From: Acidobacteriota bacterium
Lineage (GTDB): Bacteria > Acidobacteriota > Terriglobia > Acidiferrales > UBA7541
Assembly (NCBI GenBank): GCA_013289715.1
Contig: JABCZJ010000016.1
Coordinates: 62,001 to 126,000 of the forward strand
DNA: 64,000 nucleotides
Reading direction: 5' to 3'
This document shows positions 43,159 through 51,212 of the stretch, in pieces. The notes under the pieces were generated by a model. It saw nothing but the letters and a program-made list of their open reading frames with translations. It was not told the origin of the DNA and did no database searches. Position 1 is the first letter of the stretch. Each line of letters begins with the position of its first letter. The translations under genes and the position numbers were made by a program.

Positions 43159-43439
43159 CCAACGTAGCGCCGACGCCGAGGCCATCTTGGAGTGCGGAAG
43201 CTTGCTTCCGACTTCACGACGCAAGGCTTGCCGCGCCGCTCTCAGCACCGCTAAACGCGTGTTGCGTTCGTCAACGCTTAACAAATTCGTGGGGCGCGGC
43301 TTCAGCCGCGCCATGAGACCACCGCGGGTCACAGGGTTTCAGCCCCTGAAGCTCCCCAACGCGCCTCATCTCTCCGAATCGGAAACACTCCGCGCAAACT
43401 CCCTACCCCCAACTCCCCAATCCATCTACCATTATCCAC
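43159..43439. repeat. Hairpin-array repeat, copy B
   Basis: This copy has the same order of palindromes as copy A: 43195-43210 (CGGAAGC/GCTTCCG), an imperfect GGC-TT-GCC element near 43225, 43295-43310 (CGCGGCT/AGCCGCG, extendable by one pair), and 43334-43345 (GGGTT/AGCCC, one wobble). In the first palindrome the stem differs from copy A on both arms, so pairing is kept. No gene is supported in the region. Confidence 0.8.
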
Positions 43440-45014
43440 GTGACGACGACCGCTCACCTCCACCGTCGCATCGCCGCGGCCACCGGCATCGTGATGGCCA
43501 GCGTTTTGCTCAGCCGAATCCTCGGGTTCTTTCGCGATTGGACCGTCGCGCACCAAGTCGGCGCCAACGCCGCTACCAGCGCCTACTACACCGCATTCAC
43601 GCTCCCCGATTTTCTCAACTACCTGATCGCCGGCGGCTCGCTCAGCATTACCTTCATCCCAGTCTTCGCAAAATACGTCGCCGAACAACGCGAAGACGAA
43701 GGCTGGCGCGTCTTCTCCACGGTAGTCACCGTGATGGGCTTCGTTCTGGTCACGCTGGTAGTCCTCGGCGAAATCTACGCCGCGCGTCTGGTGAAATACA
43801 TCGCTCCCGGCTTCGCCCCCGCCGAATTCCAGCAAACAGTATTCCTCACGCGCCTGATGCTCCCCGCGCAAATCTGCTTTTACGAGGGCAGCATCCTCAG
43901 CGCCGTGCAATACGCCAAAAACCGCTTCATCATTCCGTCGCTCGCGCCGATCATCTACAACATCGGCATCATCCTAGGCGGCGTCCTCCTCTCGTCGCGC
44001 GTCGGCATTACGGGATTCGCCGTCGGCGTGCTAGGCGGTGCGATCTGCGGAAATTTCCTGCTGCAAATCTACGGCGCCTGGCGCGCCGGCGCGATTTTTC
44101 GCCCCAATTTCAACATCCGCCACCCCGGCTTCTGGATGTTCCTGAAGCTTTCCGTCCCCATCATGCTCGCGCTCTCACTTTCCTTCGTCGACGATTGGAT
44201 CATCCGCTGGTTCGGCTCCTATCTCCAGCCGGCCTCGATCACCTGGCTGAACAACGGCAAAACCCTAATGCGCGTCCCGCTAGGCCTGGTAGGCCAAGCC
44301 ATCGGCGTTGCGTCCTTTCCGATCCTTGCGCAGCTCTACTCGGAAAAAAAATTCGACGACCTAAATCAAATCCTCAACTCCACATTCCGCGCTCTGATTT
44401 TCCTGCTCCTGCCCATTTCCGCACTGACGATCGCGCAAAGCCTCCCGCTCGTTTACCTGGTCTTCTCGCACACCCGTCTCCACGGCCCCGATCTAGCCGC
44501 CACCGCTTCCACGCTCGCGTTTTTCTCAATCGGAATGTTCGCCTGGGGCGCGCAAAACATTCTAGCCCGCGGCTTTTACGCCACGCGCGACACCATCACG
44601 CCAGCCGTGGTCGGCACCGTCACCACCCTCCTCAGCCTCCCGGTCTATTGGCTCCTGGTCCGTCGCCTCGACTTCGTCGGCTTGGCCCTAGCCAGCACCA
44701 TCGGCATAGTGGCCTACACCATCCTTCTCTTCGTCCTGTTAGCCCGCCGCACAAAAAATCCAGAAGAAGGCAGCCTGGTAGTCTTCTTCCTGAAGGTAGC
44801 AATCGCATCCTGCGCCACAGGCTACGCGGGTTATCGCCTCGCAGCGTGGCTGGAAAATTTCATCCACTGGCAACGCATATTCGGCGCCCTGCTCCTGCTG
44901 ACGCTGGTAACCGCAGCCGGAATCGCACTCTACATAGCCCTGCTAAAAATATTCCGCGTCCCAGAAGTAAACCAATACCTCCGCCGCGCCTACACTTTCG
45001 CCAAGCGCACGTGA
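43440..45014 (+). CDS. murJ: Lipid II flippase MurJ
   Basis: The 524-residue protein has about 14 predicted helices. MVF/MurJ motifs include LLSRILGFFRDWTVAHQVG at the N-terminus, LPDFLNYLIAGGSLSITFIPVFAKY, LMRVPLGLVGQAIGVASFPILAQ and ARGFYATRDTITP. It moves lipid II across the inner membrane during peptidoglycan synthesis. The start is a GTG (GTGACGACGACC) just after repeat copy B; no strong ribosome-binding site is seen. It stands alone. Confidence 0.95.
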   Translation: MTTTAHLHRRIAAATGIVMASVLLSRILGFFRDWTVAHQVGANAATSAYYTAFTLPDFLNYLIAGGSLSITFIPVFAKYVAEQREDEGWRVFSTVVTVMGFVLVTLVVLGEIYAARLVKYIAPGFAPAEFQQTVFLTRLMLPAQICFYEGSILSAVQYAKNRFIIPSLAPIIYNIGIILGGVLLSSRVGITGFAVGVLGGAICGNFLLQIYGAWRAGAIFRPNFNIRHPGFWMFLKLSVPIMLALSLSFVDDWIIRWFGSYLQPASITWLNNGKTLMRVPLGLVGQAIGVASFPILAQLYSEKKFDDLNQILNSTFRALIFLLLPISALTIAQSLPLVYLVFSHTRLHGPDLAATASTLAFFSIGMFAWGAQNILARGFYATRDTITPAVVGTVTTLLSLPVYWLLVRRLDFVGLALASTIGIVAYTILLFVLLARRTKNPEEGSLVVFFLKVAIASCATGYAGYRLAAWLENFIHWQRIFGALLLLTLVTAAGIALYIALLKIFRVPEVNQYLRRAYTFAKRT

Positions 45015-45155
45015 TGCCACCGAGCCTGGGAACGTCAACCTCCCGCTCGGCACACTCCATCACGTTCTCCCGCTGCCTCGATGCCCTTACTGCACCCGCT
45101 CCATGACCGGACGCACCGTAACCTCGCTATCCTTAATCACCTCAAGCTCTCGCGA

Positions 45156-45788
45156 TCAATCGCGCTTCCCGCTGGCAGGCAATTCAATCCGGTGCGCCCC
45201 GCTCGCCAGACGCAACGTCGCCGGCGTCTGCCCCACAAAATGCCCATCCACATAAAGCTCCGCGCCCGCCGGATCGGAGGCAACCGCCAAGCTCCCCGTG
45301 CCAGCGACGCGTGCCTTCTCGCCCTCATCGCTCATCGCCGCATTCACCGGCTGCGGATGCATTGGTCCCACCCGCGCATCCCCTGCCCACGTCGTGCTGG
45401 CAGTCTCAGCCCCCGCCGCCAGCTTCATGTCGAAATGATCCGACTTCAGCACAAAATAATTTCCGCGTCGCTCTCCATTCACCGCAAGCCACTCGAACGG
45501 CCTATCCGTAATGCTGACTTGCTGCGCCGCATATCCGTCCTTCGACACGCGCAACGTCATGGCATGTTCAAGCCGCGCCCCACACACCGTATGCGTTTTA
45601 TGAACGTAACCGCCGGGATAATCGGTGTGAAAAGCAGTAGTTCCCACCAGCGCCCCGTCAATCTCCACATTCGCCCGAGCAGGCGCGCGAGTAATGTTCA
45701 CTGATTCCGCGCAAGTCCGCTGCGCGAACACAAAAATCGCCAAGACCCCCGCCAAAGCAGGGAAAACGACCCGCCCGAATGTCCGCAT
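45156..45788 (-). CDS. Secreted PEGA-domain protein
   Basis: The 210-residue protein has a signal peptide (VLAIFVFAQRTCA) and two PEGA-type beta domains. The first is SVNITRAPARANVEIDGALVGTTAFHTDYPGG and the second GSLAVASDPAGAELYVDGHFVGQTPATLRLASG. The start is the ATG at 45788 with GGGGG 5 nt upstream. PEGA domains are surface or periplasmic and of unknown precise role. Confidence 0.8.
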   Translation of the reverse strand: MRTFGRVVFPALAGVLAIFVFAQRTCAESVNITRAPARANVEIDGALVGTTAFHTDYPGGYVHKTHTVCGARLEHAMTLRVSKDGYAAQQVSITDRPFEWLAVNGERRGNYFVLKSDHFDMKLAAGAETASTTWAGDARVGPMHPQPVNAAMSDEGEKARVAGTGSLAVASDPAGAELYVDGHFVGQTPATLRLASGAHRIELPASGKRD

Positions 45789-46093
45789 GGAGACCCCCAA
45801 GGTGAGGAATCGACCCTGTCACCCACCAACGCGCCCGTCAATCCGCCGAACGACTGACGAGCTCAAATAGCGATGCCCATACAAGAGCCGCACTCGCGCT
45901 GCAACGGAAGTGCCATGAAGTCACAAACTTACGCGAGCACAAAAACGAAACCACACCTTGAACCAGCGCATCTTTCAATAGAGGGCGCGCTGCGAATATT
46001 TTCACAGCGGTGCTTTCACCCGCAGCAGTATCGAGGCTGTCTCGCTCGAAATTTCCGCGGCAAATTGCACTTTTGAATGGAGGAGAAATAGAA
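45789..46093. other. Divergent intergenic region without recognised elements
   Basis: These 305 bp between the PEGA gene and a small secreted protein gene hold no supported gene. The ribosome-binding site of the downstream gene (GGAGGAGAAATAGAA) is at its right end. Confidence 0.35.
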
Positions 46094-46429
46094 ATGGACC
46101 TTCGTAGGAAAACCTGCCTCACAGTGGTTGCTGTCCTAGCTCTTTCCCTGCCGATCTGGGCGCGCACCGATTCGGCTCAGCTCGTGGTCGATCATCCCGT
46201 CACGATCGGCGCCCAGCAGTTGAAACCCGGGACGTACAATCTCAAAGCGAACGACGCCGAGAATCAAATCAGCATCGTCCGAGCCGACGATGGCAAGACC
46301 ATCGCATCCATTCCGTGTGAATGGGTTCAACTCGCGCAAAAGCCTCGCCAAACAGAAGTCCTCTTCAACGCCGACCGCGTCGTAGAGATCGATTTCGCTG
46401 GCCAGACCAAGGGCGTCGCATTTCGCTAA
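46094..46429 (+). CDS. Small secreted protein of unknown function
   Basis: The 111-residue protein has a signal peptide (VVAVLALSLPIWA) and a beta-rich mature part (LVVDHPVTIGAQQLKPGTYNLKAND through VEIDFAGQTKGVAFR). I recall similar small secreted proteins in Acidobacteriota but no function. The ATG at 46094 has GGAGGAG upstream. A terminator hairpin follows 25 bp after the stop. Confidence 0.75.
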   Translation: MDLRRKTCLTVVAVLALSLPIWARTDSAQLVVDHPVTIGAQQLKPGTYNLKANDAENQISIVRADDGKTIASIPCEWVQLAQKPRQTEVLFNADRVVEIDFAGQTKGVAFR

Positions 46430-46454
46430 TCTGCGGCAAGACCGAAAATGGCCG

Positions 46455-46490
46455 GAGGCGGACTGCACATCCGCCTCTTTCTATTTCTTT
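46455..46490. terminator. Rho-independent terminator between convergent genes
   Basis: A perfect 8 bp stem GAGGCGGA/TCCGCCTC (46455-46462 and 46470-46477) with a 7 nt loop is followed by TTTCTATTTCTTT. It ends the plus-strand small secreted protein gene. The minus-strand peptidase gene ends a few bases beyond. Confidence 0.75.
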
Positions 46491-46495
46491 GCGGT

Positions 46496-48580
46496 CTAGC
46501 GCAAATACCGCCCCAACCAATCCAAGAACGTCCCATACCACAACTCACTATTCTGCGGCTTCAAAACCCAATGCCCCTCGTCCGGGAAAATCACCAACTT
46601 CGACGGCACCCCCTGCACCTGCAAAGCCGTAAAAAACTCCAAATCCTGATTGTAAGGCACGCGAAAGTCCAGCTCTCCTCCGACCACTAAACTCGGCGTC
46701 TTATATTTCCCCAACCCCGCCGCAAACTCGCTCGGCGCCCACTTCCGATACAGCTCCGGCTTAACCCAAGGCGGCCCGCCAAATTCCCAATCCGCGAACC
46801 ACAATTCCTCCGTCGCTCCGTACTCGCTAACCAAATCGTAAGGCCCCGCATGGCTGATCAAACATTTGAACCGGTCCGTGTGCGTGGCAATCCAATCAAT
46901 CATGTACCCGCCGTAAGATCCTCCCGCGGCACCCACTCGCGCCCCATCAATAAACGGATACTTCGCGATCGCTGCGTCCAGCCCCTTCATCAAGTCTTCG
47001 TAAACCCGCCCGCCCCAATCGCGGCTGATCTCCGCCGTAAATTTCTGTCCATAACCAGTTGACCCGCGCGGATTGACCATCACCACCACATACCCTCCTG
47101 CGGCCATCACTTGCTGGTTCCAGCGATAACCCCAAGCGTCCGTCCAAGCCCCCTGCGGCCCGCCATGAATCAAAAATAAAGCCGGGTATTTTCTCGCAGC
47201 ATCAAAATGCGGCGGCCGAATGATGAAACCTTCCACTTTCGCTTTGTCCGCACCCTCAAACCAAAACGCCTCAGGTGGCACAAGCTCAAGTTGGGAAAGC
47301 AGCATATCGTTGTGGTGTGTCAATTGGCGCGGTGTCGAGGACTTCTTGAAATCCATTGCAAAAACTTCCGCTGGAAGCTTCAGGCTAGTCCTCACGATCG
47401 CGAGGGTGTTGCCGTCCGAGCTCAAGTCAAATTCGGAATTAAACCCTGCCAAGACTCCCTTTACTTCGTTGCGCGGGGGAAGCGCGACTCCCCATAGAAT
47501 CATTTCCCCGTTTTCCTCTGCGGTGAAGTAAATGGTTTGGCTGTCAGGAGACCATTCGTACGATTCGACGCTGTGGTCGAACTCTTCAGTTACAGTCGCG
47601 GTCGCGGACGTCGCGCGATTGAACAACATCAAGCGCCAACGATCCGCCTCATATCCGGCAAGAAATTGCGCGCGATAAGCAATCCATTTTCCGTCCCGAG
47701 AATAAGCCGGCCCCCAATCGTTCCCTGGATTCGTAGTGATCCGCTTCGGCTCGCTCCCACCGGAAACCTCCACCGTAAAAAGATCTCCGTTCGTGCTCAA
47801 CGCCTCGTCCTTATCCGTATTCGCCGTAAAGCACAGTTCGCGACCGTCGGGCGAAAACGCAATCGCCTCCGGCGCCCCCTCGCTAAAAGGTGGCACATCG
47901 TAGTTCGCGCCAGGCGTCAAATCCCGCGCCGCCCCGCCACCATCCATCGCCGCCACAAATAAATGACTACGCTTGCCGTCCCACCATTCGTTCCAATGCC
48001 GATACAAAAGCTTTTCGTATATCCGCGCCTTCACCTTGTTTTTTTCTTTGGCCGCGTCGCGCGCAGCGTTGCAAGCATCATCCCGGCAATCCGGATATAC
48101 GGAAGAAATAAACGCGACCGTCTTCCCATCCGGCGACCACAGCTCGTTGTCCGCTCCGGTAGAAATCGAAGTCAGCCGCGTCGCCTCGCCGCCGTCCAGC
48201 GCGATCCAATAAATTTGCGGCGTCCCCGACCGCCCCGAAATGAACGCCAGCTTTTTCCCATCCGGCGACCATCGCGCCCGCATGTCGCTCCCCCCGCGCG
48301 TCAATTGTCGCGCCTCGCCACCGCCGCCAGCCGCCACCACCCAAATGTCGCGCACCGAGCGATTCGCCTCCAGATCAGGCGTCGCCACGCTATAAGCGAT
48401 CCAATTCCCATCCGGCGAAATCTGCGGCTCGCCAACCCGATGCAGCGAAATCAAATCCTTAAATGTAATCGCGCGCTTCTCCGCCGTCTGCCCCGCAGCA
48501 ACCCGAGCAGCCACAGAAGCCGTCGCCACAACTACCATCACCACGATCGCCGCCCCGACAACTAGCGCCCCACGCCTCAT
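46496..48580 (-). CDS. S9 family prolyl oligopeptidase-like peptidase (acylaminoacyl-peptidase type)
   Basis: The 694-residue protein has a signal peptide or anchor (VVGAAIVVMVVVATASVAARVAAGQ). A TolB-like beta-propeller follows (repeats such as EPQISPDGNWIAYSV, RARWSPDGKKLAFISG, NELWSPDGKTVAFIS). The C-terminal alpha/beta hydrolase domain carries the Ser in GGSYGGYM, the Asp in GGELDFRVPYNQ and the His in DEGHWVLKPQN. It should be a periplasmic serine exopeptidase or oligopeptidase. The start is the ATG at 48580 behind GGGGAGGAAGT. Confidence 0.92.
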   Translation of the reverse strand: MRRGALVVGAAIVVMVVVATASVAARVAAGQTAEKRAITFKDLISLHRVGEPQISPDGNWIAYSVATPDLEANRSVRDIWVVAAGGGGEARQLTRGGSDMRARWSPDGKKLAFISGRSGTPQIYWIALDGGEATRLTSISTGADNELWSPDGKTVAFISSVYPDCRDDACNAARDAAKEKNKVKARIYEKLLYRHWNEWWDGKRSHLFVAAMDGGGAARDLTPGANYDVPPFSEGAPEAIAFSPDGRELCFTANTDKDEALSTNGDLFTVEVSGGSEPKRITTNPGNDWGPAYSRDGKWIAYRAQFLAGYEADRWRLMLFNRATSATATVTEEFDHSVESYEWSPDSQTIYFTAEENGEMILWGVALPPRNEVKGVLAGFNSEFDLSSDGNTLAIVRTSLKLPAEVFAMDFKKSSTPRQLTHHNDMLLSQLELVPPEAFWFEGADKAKVEGFIIRPPHFDAARKYPALFLIHGGPQGAWTDAWGYRWNQQVMAAGGYVVVMVNPRGSTGYGQKFTAEISRDWGGRVYEDLMKGLDAAIAKYPFIDGARVGAAGGSYGGYMIDWIATHTDRFKCLISHAGPYDLVSEYGATEELWFADWEFGGPPWVKPELYRKWAPSEFAAGLGKYKTPSLVVGGELDFRVPYNQDLEFFTALQVQGVPSKLVIFPDEGHWVLKPQNSELWYGTFLDWLGRYLR

Positions 48581-48947
48581 ACTTCCTCCCCGTTGAAAAT
48601 GCCACCATTCTGCCGCCAAAGTCATCAAAACGTGTGATGATCACACTTTCGTTTTCCTTTTCCAAGGTAGTACTCTATGGCGTCCAAAGATCTTGGTCTT
48701 TGTTGCGGCCAGCTTTAGCTGGGCGCCTTTGACGTTGCTGCTGAATTTGTAGCCGCCGGTTCAGCCTCATCGAACCGGACAGTCGTTGCGGTTGCTGTGC
48801 CGTTGCCTTTCTCTGTGTCTCGGCGATATTTTTTCGCCGTTGTCTTTGCGTTCGGATTTACATCAGGTAGGTTCGATCCGTAGTTTTATCAGTGTTAATC
48901 TGCGTTCAGCAGTGGTGCCTTCGAACTCCGCAAACACCACGACCAAC
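48581..48947. repeat. Intergenic region with repeat remnants
   Basis: No gene is supported. At 48700-48735 is a copy of the TGCGGCCAGCTTTAGCTGGG type element (followed by CGCC), as at 30.8 and 41.65 kb. At 48889-48912 is TCAGTGTTAATCTGCGTTCA, another common dispersed intergenic motif. Confidence 0.5.
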
Positions 48948-49184
48948 TCAGATCCGCGACCGCACCCGGCAAGTAAGAAACGCCTGCCCAGCCCCCGCCA
49001 AAATCAACAAAACACTAAACGGCCGCGGAAAAGTCACAATCCTCCGCGTCTCAATGATCGCCTTACCCTCTCCAACTTGTATTTCCTGTTTCTTCGCAGG
49101 CATCGCCACCTGCGGATGGATCAACGCGGCGATCCCGGCCGCCAGCAGCAAAATCCCCACAATCGCAATCGGATGAAATTTCAT
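48948..49184 (-). CDS. Small membrane protein, DUF3185-like
   Basis: The 78-residue protein has two hydrophobic helices (IAIVGILLLAAGIAALIHP and FSVLLILAGAGQAFL) around a polar stretch (KKQEIQVGEGKAIIETRRIV). This layout fits the DUF3185 family of small membrane proteins. It starts 19 bp after the M61 peptidase stop and may be co-transcribed with it. Function unknown. Confidence 0.65.
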   Translation of the reverse strand: MKFHPIAIVGILLLAAGIAALIHPQVAMPAKKQEIQVGEGKAIIETRRIVTFPRPFSVLLILAGAGQAFLTCRVRSRI

Positions 49185-49202
49185 CTCAGCAACTCCGCGC
49201 CC

Positions 49203-51152
49203 TCAATTCGCCGCGCCGGATGTGCCAGACACGCCCGACCCGCCTTGCACCAGCGCACGTGTAATCTCCCCCAGATAATCCGGCCGGCTCTCGTCCCGTA
49301 CAATATGCGGATACCGCAACCCCCCATGATAATCCACGGAAAAAGTCCGGAATTGCGCCCCATTCGCCACAATTAATTGGATCGGCTCCGTCGCCGTTTT
49401 CGCCGCGTCGATCGCTCCGCGCATCGCGTCCGACGAATATTGCGCCCCATTCACCGCCACAATCTTCATTCCCGGACCAATCCCCGCGTTGTAAGCCGGC
49501 CCACCGTGAATCACGTCGCCCACCATGCCCTCCTCGGACGCGGAAAATCCGGCGGTCCACGAGAAATCAGCGCGCCGCGCCAGCTCTTCTGCGATCGTCA
49601 ACACTTCGTTGGGCTGCTCGTTGTACACCAGCTTCCAACCGCTCTTCTCCACCGCCTCGTTGGGAGTCTTCGTCGCCACGCCGTCCAGCCGCGCGCGCAA
49701 AAATCCCGCCCAATCGTACGGCGCGACGCTGTTCAAAGTCGCCACCACATCTTCAAACGTGTAAGTCTTCAATGCGGGCTGCCCGCTGGTCCCGCCGTGA
49801 AAGATCCGGCAAAAGTCCTCGATCGATTTCTTATCCTTCGTAATCGTCCGCAATGTTTCATCCACGTCCAGCCACAACAATTCGCCCTCTTCGTAGAAAT
49901 CCGTTCCCCTGCGCCAGTTGGACCAATCATTCGTCGCGTCGTAAAGGAAGGGCGCTGCATCCGCCGTATCCTGCAAAGGACGCCAGTCGCGCCCCGGTCG
50001 GTGTTCGTACTGCGCCACCAGCCCCGCAAAATCCTCGCGCCACTGCGCCTGCGTCTGCAGCCCGCTACGCGCCGTCAATACCTCGCCCAAATACTCCGTC
50101 AACCCCTCGTAAACCCACAGCAGATCGTCCTTCATGGGCTGCTGATAATCGGGAGTCGCAAGGCCCGCCGGACGGCGATATTTTCCGTTCCAGGAATGGA
50201 CATACTCGTGCGGTAGCAGCGTCGCGAATTCGACGCGCTCGGCATCATCAATCAAACTGCGTTCCGCCGTGCGGTCATCGCTCGATTCGTGATGCTCCAG
50301 GCCAAAGTGCGCCACGTCGTCGCTGAGCGTCAGCAGAAAATGGTAATCGCGATAATGTCGCGCCCCGAAAAGCGCATAAGCCTCCGCCACCAGATTGTGC
50401 AGCTGTAGCTGCGTTTCCGGCGTCATCGCGAGCGCCGCCGCGCTGTCCGCGGCAATATCAATTTCATGCGACGGAGTTTGTCCCGGCGTGAGCTGAATTG
50501 CCCGATAGTAGCGCCCCGAAATCACCGGCGAATCCACCAGGGTGATCAAAGCCGCCGGCGCAAATTCAATCGTCGCCCCATCCTGCTTCGCAATCGGCAG
50601 CGCCGTTCCGAATTTCCAGTCGGCGGGCAACCGCAAACTCGGCGCGAAAATAATGTCCTTCGCAGGCAGTCCCTTCGGGTACATCAGCACCTGGTTCCAG
50701 CTCAACACATCCAGCGAAGCCGTCGCCGAAGCCCCCGCCGAAAAACCGGTTGCAGGTCCCGACAACAAAAAATCAAAATCCGCCTCAAGGACACTCACTC
50801 CCGCCGGCACGTCCACATGAATCGAAAACATCTCGACCAAATCGCGCCGCCAAGCGATCGCTTTCCCGCCGCCGCTGAACTTCATCCCCGCCACTTGAAT
50901 AATCGGCCCATCCGGCATGTGCTCCCCTGGGATCCATTCCGGGTAATACAAAGTCAACGGCCCGCCCGACACCGGAATTTCGATATGCACATGCAAAATT
51001 TTCTGCGGCGCCTGCGACGCATCCACCTGTAACCGTATCGGCGCCGCCGCAGTCTGCGCCATCGCCACATTCGCGCAGCCGCACACCAGCACCAGCAACA
51101 ACGCCAGCGCCCCAGCTAACGCCATCACCGCAGTGTGCATAATCGCTCGCAT
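49203..51152 (-). CDS. M61 family (glycyl aminopeptidase) metallopeptidase with C-terminal PDZ domain
   Basis: The 649-residue secreted protein has a signal peptide (ALALLLVLVCGCANVAMAQ), an N-terminal beta domain, the zinc motif LLPHEYVHSWNGKYRRP, the third ligand region LWVYEGLTEYLGEVL and a PDZ domain near the C-terminus (GMVGDVIHGGPAYNAGIGPGMKIVAVNG). M61 enzymes are gluzincins that release N-terminal glycine or alanine. The start is the ATG at 51152 with GGAGG 5 nt upstream. The next gene on the same strand (S9A peptidase) starts well upstream, ending at 51213. Confidence 0.92.
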   Translation of the reverse strand: MRAIMHTAVMALAGALALLLVLVCGCANVAMAQTAAAPIRLQVDASQAPQKILHVHIEIPVSGGPLTLYYPEWIPGEHMPDGPIIQVAGMKFSGGGKAIAWRRDLVEMFSIHVDVPAGVSVLEADFDFLLSGPATGFSAGASATASLDVLSWNQVLMYPKGLPAKDIIFAPSLRLPADWKFGTALPIAKQDGATIEFAPAALITLVDSPVISGRYYRAIQLTPGQTPSHEIDIAADSAAALAMTPETQLQLHNLVAEAYALFGARHYRDYHFLLTLSDDVAHFGLEHHESSDDRTAERSLIDDAERVEFATLLPHEYVHSWNGKYRRPAGLATPDYQQPMKDDLLWVYEGLTEYLGEVLTARSGLQTQAQWREDFAGLVAQYEHRPGRDWRPLQDTADAAPFLYDATNDWSNWRRGTDFYEEGELLWLDVDETLRTITKDKKSIEDFCRIFHGGTSGQPALKTYTFEDVVATLNSVAPYDWAGFLRARLDGVATKTPNEAVEKSGWKLVYNEQPNEVLTIAEELARRADFSWTAGFSASEEGMVGDVIHGGPAYNAGIGPGMKIVAVNGAQYSSDAMRGAIDAAKTATEPIQLIVANGAQFRTFSVDYHGGLRYPHIVRDESRPDYLGEITRALVQGGSGVSGTSGAAN

Positions 51153-51212
51153 CCATACCTCCAAAATGTCGGATCGAATGATCGAAATATAAAAACTCAA
51201 AAGATAAAAGTC

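Noticed and set aside
43187..45106. Open frame of 639 codons on the plus strand overlapping murJ
   Set aside because: It is an Arg/Pro/His-rich shadow of murJ in another frame; the murJ frame has clear MVF motifs.
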